This document shows, one piece after another, positions 55,360 to 64,000 of a DNA stretch of 64,000 bases. The translations under genes were made by a program, and so were the position numbers. Origin of the DNA: Cladorhizidae sp. MBARI D1340-BT2 (lineage: Eukaryota > Porifera > Demospongiae > Poecilosclerida > Cladorhizidae); the NCBI GenBank assembly GCA_028752905.1, contig JAQNBH010000012.1, positions 27,413,816 through 27,477,815 of the forward strand, in the 5' to 3' direction. Under the pieces are notes generated by a model that saw only the letters and a program-made list of their open reading frames with translations, did not search any database and had not been told where the DNA came from. Position 1 is the stretch's first letter, and each line of letters opens with the position of its first letter.

Positions 55360-57678
55360 TCTCTGCCCCCACCCCTTCCTTAAGGAGTATGGAGTAGTTA
55401 GCAGTAGAGTGTGTGGAAATTGTCACTTCTGATCTGTGAACAATACTTGTCTTGTTTGGCTGTTGGTCGGCTTGTGTCAGTGCATTCAATTGGCTCTAAT
55501 CAAATGCACATCCTTACCATTTCGTCCTTCCTCACCGTTAGGATTGGAAATGACCAGGGGTCTTAGATGGTTCCATAATATTATGTTCCAACAATGTCTG
55601 GATTTCCTTGTGAATACCATCTTCACAACTCTTGAGGACTTGCCTTGGCGGAATCCTGTTGGGCTGGGCTTGCTTGGTCTCAAGGCATTTCCCACTGCCG
55701 TTGTTTCCCCAGAGATATTTGTGAAGACTATTGGGGAAGTATCCATCAAGCATTGGAGTTGTGAAGTCTGTTCATCATTTAAGTTTGGCCCCATGAGAGC
55801 TTTTGAATCTGATTCTCATAGGGTTGGTAAGAGAAGTCCCTGCAGAGTTTCTTCATCTGTTAAGGTGATAGAAAATACATATGCCACTGGACTGTGCCAG
55901 GACTTCATCATGTTGACATGAATAGTTATATGCCTTTTCTTTCTGTCATGCATGTGCACTCTGTATGTAACTGGTGCTATGTGCTGCATCTGTTCCAGGT
56001 TCTCCCTCATGGTTGTTAGACATTGAACAGCAGTGGTGTGTTGACTGACCTTCTTAATAATTTGTTTCAATGTGGCATGAAACCAATTTAACATACTGTT
56101 CGTCTGAGGGAGGTGTGGACTTGCTTTGATGTGGTGAATGTCTAGTTTCTGATATAAGGTTGTCACTAGAATGACACCAAATTAATGCCCTGATCTGTCA
56201 GTAGCTTAGCTGGTATTCCTGGGGGAGATCCATCAAAGCAGAAGAAAGAGTTTCAACAACAGCTTTCCTGAATAGTGTGGCATCACCATCTGGCAAAATC
56301 CATGGATGTTAACAGATCTTGTTGCCGGCTCTAGTGTGAGGCAAAGGGTCAACTATATCAAAAGCTACCCTTGTCAGTAATTCTGTGATAATTGGCATAG
56401 AGATTAGTGGAGCAAGGGTCTGTGGACATCTACCTCCCTTATGGCATTTAGCGTGGGATTCACAGGCTTGAGGCTGAGGCCTGGCCAGTAAAAGTGGGCC
56501 AACAGTCTGTGTCTGGCTTTGTTGTACCCGAGGTGACCGGTCATGTGGAGTGTGTGAGCTATGGCTTGCTGTTGTCTGTTGCCTGGCAACACTGGTTGGT
56601 GCATTTCATTGTGTAACTTGTCGTCTCGACATCTAAACAACAATCCAACCTCACAAAACTAATCAGAGTTCCCCTGGTTCAGCGATTTTCACTCTTTGTG
56701 CAAGTATGAGTTGTTCTGTAGCCCAGCACTAAAGTCTGGCAACCGTGTTCATCAACACAGACTTGTTTACCAACTATTTTAGAGGTTGTGTTCTCATCTG
56801 GTTGACAGATGTATTCTCATCTATTCGAGTGGTGTGTTCTCATCTGGTCGAGTGAGTGCTTATCTGGTTGAGAGGGCATGTTCTCATCTGGTCGAGTGAG
56901 TGCAGTCTTAGCTGGTTGAGAGGGTGTGTTCTCATCTAATTTAGAGGATGTGTTCATCTCAGGAATGACAGATGGGATAGAGACAATTTGTCATTTGATT
57001 TATCTGGGTTCTGATCCAGGTCAATCAAAATATCGCTGTCATTTCCAACTAACTCCTCCCACGGTGTGAGTATTTCTCCTGAGTTCACTGTAGCTACCTC
57101 ATCAGCCTGCAAGCTCTTGCTCTGCAGCTTGTCTTGTCTGCACCAACATAGCTTGTGTTTAAATCGTCAGTCTCTCTTTCACTAATGGCTCAATTAAGTG
57201 GTTTAGAAAGGGAGCATCTTGACCCAGTAGAATATCAGCAGTGATGCTATCAGCCACAGCTCCTTGAAGTTTTGCAGTCTCACACCTATGTCAATGTTTA
57301 TGTTTGCTAAGTCAGTGGACCAGTCACCCTTACTAAGGAAACCTTATCTCTCTCCAAAGAGCCTTCCAGAAGTGGAGTCTTGGAAACCACAGAGTGTGAA
57401 GCTGCTGTGTCTAACTTGATGGTTGCATCCTTGCCATTCAGTAAGCCCTGTACCAGGTAGTCAAGTGAATGATGGCAGGTGGGACACCAAAGGTATATTT
57501 TCTCTTAATGATACTTGGCTGGTCCCGGCTTATTCACAACATGGTTATGTGTTTGTTGGTAAGGGGTCCTTCTCTTATATTTTCTGAGCACTAGATGGAC
57601 CAAGTGAGGTATTTGTCAACCATAGTGCCAACTTTTTTGAGTGTGGCTGGGTCTTTGTTCCTCACTGCCAAAGCAATA
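55360..57678 (-). mobile_element. Gmr1-like gypsy fragment, family a (U5)
   Basis: Protease (near 57400), H2C2 motif (56640-56460), integrase core (56166-55930), reverse transcriptase start (55760-55490) on the minus strand. Confidence 0.7.
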
Positions 57679-57946
57679 TGTGGTGGAAGCATCCTCTAAA
57701 CATGCACAGCAAATCTTTTACCAGCTTCTTATGGGCTGTTTGTTCCTAGCAGTACACTGTGTAGCACTTTTGTTTGGCTTGATAGTAGCCTCCCACCATA
57801 AACTATCAAGCCAAACAAAAGTGCGACATTGTGTACTGCTATATAGGGATAAAGATTTGTAACTATTGTGTAGCTGGTTGAAGCAGCCCAGAAGAAGCTG
57901 GTAAAAGATTTGCTGTGGAGCATGTTTTGAGGATGCTTCCACCACA
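57679..57946. repeat. Inverted-repeat element (U5)
   Basis: As U3 and U4; loop AGCCTCCCACCATAA. Confidence 0.8.
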
Positions 57947-57989
57947 AATGACCAATGAGTGTGTACTATGCAATCATGTTAATACCAAT

Positions 57990-58077
57990 ATAAGGGTGAG
58001 GTGAGAGGTCTCATACATTAACATAAGGGTGAGTGTTAATTGGTGGTTGTACAGGCTAAGTGTTGTCTGTTAGGCTT
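57990..58077. repeat. Direct repeat, right copy (U5)
   Basis: Partner of 55271-55357. Confidence 0.6.
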
Positions 58078-58257
58078 GAGTAAATGCATGTGATTCCTGA
58101 CTTGATTGAATGCTAGAGTGTATAAGCACAGTCATGCATCAGACTGATGCAGGACTGGAGCTGCCCGACTGCTGAATCTCAATTCTCAAGAGCATGGTGT
58201 GAAGCTATACCAATCACTGGCTGACAGATAATTAATCACGTGCATTTCAAGTGACAC

Positions 58258-58518
58258 ATGTTGCCTGTGAGTATAGATGTGTTGCCAGTGAGTATAAATG
58301 TGTTGCCAGTGAGTATAAATATGTTGCCAGTGAGTATAAATGTGTTGCCAGTGAGTATAAATGTGTTGCCAGTGAGTATAAATGTGTTGCCAGTGAGTAT
58401 AAATGTGTTGCCAGTGAGTATAAATGTGTTGCCAGTGAGTATAAATGTGTTGCCAGTGAGTATAAATGTTTTGCCAGTGAGTATAAATGTGTTGCCAGTG
58501 AGTATAAATGTGTTGCAT
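58258..58518 (+). repeat. 21-bp minisatellite, about 12 copies (U5)
   Basis: Shortest array; unit length 21 bp throughout. Confidence 0.95.
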
Positions 58519-58885
58519 TGTCTCCGTGTCTTCATATGCCCCTGAAGGCTAAAGCATTCAGTTAAATCATTGGCAAAAAAATTTAAGAAAGATAAGTCAT
58601 CGGTACGAGTCAACTTTCATATCGCAGCTGCCAGAATGGAGAGGTTGCTAGTTACTCGCTGATGCTGAAATAGAAAATACAGAGCATACAAATGATGCGT
58701 CAGAAGAAATTGAGCATACAGGACTTTTATTTATTTTATTTAGCATAAATGGTTGTGATAAGCATTTTATAATACACTGGAGGAAATGAGTCTCATAAGA
58801 TCAATGAAGTACTAGCTATATTGCTTATTAATAATTTATTTAGCTAATACATAATGTTTTGGCTGTGTTAGTGCTTTTGGCTCAG

Positions 58886-58912
58886 GTGATCAGCCTGGTA
58901 GTGGCAGTGAGG
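58886..58912 (+). CDS. Candidate micro-exon of Death-domain copy 6
   Basis: 27 nt between CTCAG and GTGAGA, encoding GDQPGSGSE in the frame that fits the next exon. The matching Death exons lie beyond the window. Confidence 0.35.
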
Positions 58913-59122
58913 GTGAGAAAACCTTTAATTAGTGCTACTTTTCATCAGCTTTTACATGTCTTGGTATATAGTCCCATTCACAAATCCATGGATGGATATA
59001 GGAATAGGACTGGATTTTTTTGTGATTTATAAGTTTCGCTTCACAAGTTTCAAAAAGCTGGGATAATATTTCAGACATGTTACATATTAATGGGTGTGGC
59101 TATCTGTGTTTTTGCACAGGGG

Positions 59123-59313
59123 CAGGGTTTCTGGCGCAACTGGAGGAATCTGGATTTTAATTAAGGGGGGAAAGGGGGCCATGATGGTTAAAGATGTGAA
59201 AAAGTTTCTAATGAATTTTAATATAATGCAATTTCTAAGGGGTGGGCAAAAATGTTCCAAGGGGGAGCAGCCACCACCCCCCCCCCCCCCCCCCCCCCCT
59301 AAATGAAACCTTG
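59123..59313. mobile_element. hAT-type MITE (U5)
   Basis: CAGGGTTTCTGG...GAAACCTTG with a long C tract (about 59277-59299); the right end carries one substitution. Confidence 0.6.
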
Positions 59314-59359
59314 GGAGGGAAGTGAGGGAGGATTGGGCACTAAGTGCAGTAGAACGTGT

Positions 59360-60075
59360 GAGGGGGTGCTAAATAAAGAATCTTTTTGTGTTGTAACTAA
59401 TGGGAGTAATGTGTATGTGAGTTATGGTGGTGGGGGTTAGTGTGTGCATGATTTAGTTGGTGGGTAGAGGGGGTATGAGTTGTGTGGTGTGTATGAGTTT
59501 GGTAGTGGGAGGTGTGTGCAAGAGGTGGTATTGTGGGCATGGTGTGTGTGTATGAGGTTTGTGGGCATGGTGTGTGTGTATGAGGTGGTGTTTGTGGGCT
59601 TGGTGTGTGTGGGTTGTGGGATAAGTGAAGTGGGTTAGTGGTGTGTTTGTGTGGGTTGAGGTGTTGTGTGTGTCATTTGGTTGGGATGGTGTGGGTGGTG
59701 TGTTTATGGGATAGGGTGGTGAAGTGATGTATGTTTGAGTTGGGGTGGTGTGAGTGGTGTGGGTATGATTGGTATAGTGAGGTGTGTGTATATGAGTTGC
59801 TGGTTTAGGATGGTGTATGTCGGGAAACTGAACTGATTTATTGCATATTTAGTAATGGTCATGTGACCTCACGAATGTTCTCGATTGATTTTGTCAGTCT
59901 TGCATAAAAGTAATTCGGTGTCTCGAAAAATTATCTTATTGCATCGTGTGTGTGTGAGTAGTTAGCGCTGACGAAGACGAGGACAATTGGGACAGATTCT
60001 GATATCTTACAGTGTATGAGTTTGGGTTGTGTTGTGTTGTGCATCACTTGTGGTAGTAGTGGGTGCGTGTATTAT
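59360..60075. repeat. G/T-rich degenerate minisatellite (U5)
   Basis: As U3, split by the solo LTR. Confidence 0.8.
59818..60011. mobile_element. 194-bp solo LTR (U5)
   Basis: Same LTR with one extra A; GTGTA at 59813-59817 and 60012-60016. Confidence 0.85.
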
Positions 60076-60079
60076 GGAA

Positions 60080-62262
60080 TGTGATACTTAGCACATATCA
60101 CAGGTTTACTATTAGTGGTTAGTAATATCCTGCATGTATGTATACTCTGTGGTTAATGAGGTTCACCATTAAGATCATGCTTGCTATATGTATATCTTGC
60201 TATTAATACATCTTGCTATTAATAGAATGGTTGGTTTTCTATATAAAGCATATGCCTGTCTAGTTCTGGGATTCATCTTGAAATAGTTATACCACATGGT
60301 GGCAGTGGTGAACTATGGCACAAATACGTCTCCAACTCCAGAGCCTTTTAACTTTCAAAACCCTGATGACTGGCCCAGATGGAATGCCGATTCACACAAT
60401 TTCACGAGCCATCTTCTCTAACTGCGGACAGTGACACCAACAAATCAATACACTTCTTAACTGCTTGGGCAAAGAAGCAGAAGTGGTACTCGTGTCTATG
60501 AATATCGCATAGGAAGAAGACACAGTCTATGACACCGTCGTAACAAAATTTGATGCCTTCTTCCAAGTGTAACGAAACTTGGTTTTCGAGAGAAAAATAT
60601 TCAACTAGCATAATGAACTCTGAGTCGAGATGATGGAACACTACATAGTGGAACTCTTTATGATGGCCGAAACCTGTAACTACTGGGAAATGAAGAATGA
60701 AATGATCCGAGATCGGCTGGTATTAGGAATTAGTGGCAGCGCACTATTACAGTGACTCCAATTGGATGCAGCACTAACTCTTAACAAAGCCAATATTCTC
60801 ACAAGCAACTAGAGAAACTTCAATTGACTGACACTAGCCAGATCCTAAATGGACCTTACAGGAAGAAGCTGAATGGTATGGGTATGTTTGATGCAACTAT
60901 CTCCCATGGCAATAAGTTGAAGAGGCACCCCAAGTTTGTAATTGACGGTCTGGAGACTAACTTACTCGTACAGCCAGCTATATCTGCCCTGAATCATGCA
61001 GTATAATTAGCGTAAATGTCGAGCAAAACTCCGACATTCATGCCAGCATAACGCAGAAGAATCCATCGGTCTTCCAAGGCCTAGAAATCTAGGAGAGGAG
61101 TATGAAGTCAAACTCAAGGCTGATGCTAAACCATACTCTCTCTTGGCTCCGAGACATATCCCATTACCTCTAAGGCCAAAGGTGAAAGAGGAGCTTACCG
61201 GGATGGAATCTAACAGTGTCATATCCAAAGTGGAAGAACCAACACCTTGCTGTGCAGGAATGGCCAAAGAAATCTGGAGCAATTCCAATTAGTATCCACC
61301 TCAAGCCTCTAAATGAGAATGTCCTCAGGGAGGTTCATCCTCTGCCAAAAGTGGATGACTCATGCTCAGCTAACAGGAGCCAAGGTTTTCAGTAAACTTG
61401 ATACGAGTGGATTCCGGCAAATTCCTTTAGCCAAGACATCACGACCCCTAATGACCTTCATCACTCCTTTCGGATGGTACTACTTCAACACGCTGCTATT
61501 TGACATCTAGTGCACCAGAACACTTTAAGAAATGAAAGAGCAGAATACACTGAGGACTACAAGGAGCTCTCTGCCTGATGGATGATGTTCTAGTGTTTGG
61601 AAAGGACAAGGAGGAGCTTGATGTTTGCCTGACAGCAGTGCTTGAGTGCATCAAAGCAGCTAGAGCTACACTCAACCCAAGCAAATGCGAGTTTGAGAAA
61701 TCAAAACTGAAATTCCTTGCTCACATCATAGACTCAAATGGAATCCAGGCAGATCAAGACGAGACATCTGCCATTTGTGAAATGAAGCCACCCACAAAGA
61801 TTCCAGAGCTGCGACGCCTCATGGGGATGGCAAATCAGCTGGGGAAATTTCCAAGCAAACTAGCAGAGATCACTCAAACTCTTCCATTGCTACTTAGCAA
61901 GAAAACAACTTGGATGTGGTGATGTGCTCAACAGCAGGCCTTCACCAACCATCAAAACTAACGATACTGGCTCTCTATGACACACAAGCACCAACAAAAA
62001 TATCAGCAGATGCCTCATCATGTGGACTGGGAGCAGTTTTGTTACAAGAAAACAGCTCTAACTGGAAACCAGTTGCATATGCCTCCAGCTCAATGACAGA
62101 AACTGAACAGAGAATGCCCAACTTGAGAAAGAGACATTGGCCACCACCTTGGCATGGAGAAGTTTGCGAGCTATGAAGTTTCTCATTGAAACCGGCCACA
62201 AACCATTAGTACCTCTTCTAGGTATGCAAGACCTAGACAAGCCCCACCCAGAGTGGGCCTAA
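60080..62262 (+). mobile_element. K02A2.6-like gypsy element (U5)
   Basis: LTR 60080-60296, primer site 60297-60310, gag remnant to about 60815, protease remnant to about 61006, reverse transcriptase 61160-61920 (MDDVLVFG near 61583), RNase H start 61940-62255. Private deletions near 61950 and 62176. Confidence 0.75.
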
Positions 62263-62274
62263 CACACCATGCCC

Positions 62275-63667
62275 CTCCCCCCTTTCTTCTGGAGTTTGGA
62301 GTAGTTGGCTGGAGCAGGAGTGAACTTTTTCACTTCTGATCTGTAAACAATACGTGTCTTGTCTGGCTGTTGGTTGGCTTGTGTCATGCATTCAATTGGC
62401 TGTATTCAATGCACATCCTCACCACATCACCTTTCTTCTTCACCTGTAGAATTGGAAATGACCATGGGCTCTTACATGCTTCTAGAATATTATGTTCCAA
62501 CAATGTCTGAATTTCCTTGTGAATACCATCTACACAACTCTTGCGAACTTGCCTTGCTGGAATCCTGATGGGCTTGGCTTACTTCTCAATGGCATGTTCC
62601 ACTGCCGTTGTTTTACCAGAGCTATTTGTGAAGACTGTAGGGGAAGTATCTATCAAGCATTGGAGCAGTAAATCTGTCCATCATTTAAGTTTGGTCCCAT
62701 GAGAGCTTGTTAGTCTAATTCCCATAGGGTTGGTAAGAGAAGTCCCTGCAGAATCTTTATTTGTTAGGATGATATAAAATACAGATGCCACTGAACTGTG
62801 CCAGGACTTCATCATGTTGACATGAATAGTTTTCTTTTGTCATGCATGTGCACTCTGTATGTAACTGTTGATACTTTGCTGATGATTTCATAAGGTCATT
62901 GCGATTGGGCCATGAGTTTGCCAGAAGCAACTGGTGTGAGTATCAACACTTGCTTACCCAGTTTGAAGGTTTATTTTCTAGCTTTCAGGTTGAAATGACT
63001 TTCTTTCTGTTCTTGGTAGTTGTCCTATTTGGCTGAGCTATTTGCTGCATCTGTTCTAGGCTCACCATTGAACAACAGTGGTGTCTTTACACTGACTGTC
63101 AGTCCAGGTCTCCTTCAAAATCTGCAGAGGTCCTCTAACATGAAAACTGAAGACTAGTTTAAAGGGAGAAAATGGTCTGGATTTATTGGTGTCTTCTTTT
63201 TAAGCAAACAAGATTTGCAGGAAGCAACGTGCCCCACTCTTGTTTGTGTTTACTGACCTTCTTAATCATTTGTTTCAATGTGGCATGAAACTGTTCGTCT
63301 GAGGGTGTTATGGACTTGCTTTGATATGGTGAATGCCTAGTTTCTTATATAAGGTTGTCACAAGAAGGACACAAAATTGCTGCCCTGATCTGTCAGTAGT
63401 TAGCTGATATTTCTGGGGGAGAGAATAAGTCCATCAAAGCAGAAGAAAGAGTTTCAGCAACAGCTTTCCTGAGTAGTGTTGTATCACTGTCTGGCAAAAT
63501 CCATGGATGTTAACAGATCTTGTTGCCGGCTCTAGTGTGAGGCAAAGGGTCAATTATATCAAAAGCTACCCTTGTCATTAGTTCTGTGATAATTGGCATA
63601 GAGATTAGTGGAGCCAGGGTCTGTGGGCGTCTACCTGCCTTCTGGTATTTAGTGCAGGATTCACATT
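62275..63667 (-). mobile_element. Gmr1-like gypsy fragment, family b (U5)
   Basis: Copy of 38195-39590; same order and edges. Confidence 0.65.
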
Positions 63668-63773
63668 TTGAGTGCATGATTACTTAAAGTGTTGAGTGCA
63701 TGCATTACTTAAAGTGTTAATTGTGAATGTGGTTGTGGTGTAGTGATGTAATGTCAAGTGGAATCTCTGTGCA
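63668..63773. other. Shortened TATA block with undisturbed piggyBac-type site (U5)
   Basis: A roughly 30-bp tandem pair GAGTGCATG(C)ATTACTTAAAG with TTAA at 63684-63687 and 63709-63712, then the block ends near 63773 by deletion. The pair matches the flanks of the U2 piggyBac. Confidence 0.6.
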
Positions 63774-64000
63774 AACATAAGTTTTGCTTGCAGAGGTGGA
63801 CAACTTCCACTTCAAAACAAATGCTGAAAATCGCAACTGCCAACTTGAACATTCTCTTTCTTGCTGATCCGACCATTTATGGAAGCTCTTATTTTGAGGA
63901 AAGCTGCACAGGCACCTATACCTTCCAGCTAACACTACCTGCTCTTCTTACTTGGTGTGGCTCAGGAATCCTGTTCTTTCTTTGTGTGACTCATGAGAGT
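63774..64000. repeat. Start of tandem unit U6
   Basis: The sequence resumes in the open block of unknown function that starts every unit, equivalent to 52986-53213 in U5, and runs off the window. The array therefore continues to the right. Confidence 0.8.
63790..64000 (+). other. Unit-start open block, partial (U6)
   Basis: Homologue of 53000-53210, open to the window edge. Confidence 0.3.

Larger units (their letters stand above)
52577..63773. repeat. Tandem segmental unit U5
   Basis: Fifth copy, 11.2 kb. It has the shortest minisatellite (about 12 copies). Its distal part is shortened: the TATA block and the non-coding leader of the next unit are deleted at a junction near 63773. Small private deletions in the K02A2.6-like RNase H region, near 61950 and 62176, distinguish it from U4. 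Confidence 0.85.

Noticed and set aside
1..64000. tRNA, rRNA or snRNA genes
   Set aside because: None recognised on either strand by eye; a covariance-model scan would be decisive.

Overview
This is eukaryotic, AT-rich, intron-bearing DNA from a metazoan. Death-domain exons with clean GT-AG borders, three kinds of Ty3/gypsy-like LTR elements, hAT and piggyBac DNA transposons and large tandem segmental duplications suggest an early-branching marine invertebrate. A sponge is plausible, but nothing in the sequence proves it. No bacterial, organellar or viral genome features were seen.

The window is a head-to-tail array of one large unit, present as five copies (U1 about 1-14610, U2 14611-24660, U3 24661-40503, U4 40504-52576, U5 52577-63773) plus the start of a sixth (63774-64000). 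In order, each unit carries: (1) a small open block of unknown function; (2) four exons encoding a Death domain and a short C-terminal tail; (3) a two-unit inverted copy of a minisatellite; (4) a minus-strand Gmr1-like gypsy fragment (protease, integrase, then the start of reverse transcriptase), flanked in U2-U5 by about 90-110 bp direct repeats; (5) an inverted-repeat element (U2-U5); (6) a 21-bp minisatellite of 12 to 47 copies; (7) a 27-nt candidate micro-exon whose phase fits the Death-domain exons of the NEXT unit; (8) a hAT-type MITE with CAGGGTTTC ends; (9) a G/T-rich degenerate minisatellite. U3-U5 also share a 193-bp solo LTR, a decayed K02A2.6-like gypsy element, a second diverged Gmr1-like fragment and a TATA-containing block; U2 has the block only.

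Each older unit is tagged by a private insertion: U1 by a CsRn1-like gypsy element, itself split by a hAT transposon and by a 531-bp solo LTR that lands in the YMDD box of its reverse transcriptase; U2 by an internally deleted piggyBac; U3 by a nearly intact hAT transposon. Undisturbed sites in sister units confirm several of these insertions and order the duplications: the 193-bp LTR came before the U3-U5 split, and U4 and U5 are closest sisters.

The only plausible host genes are the Death-domain cassettes. They stay in frame in all five copies and their indels are multiples of three. Their 5' exons were not found. Everything else is mobile-element or simple-repeat DNA. The long ORFs over the minisatellites are by-products of a 21-bp period.
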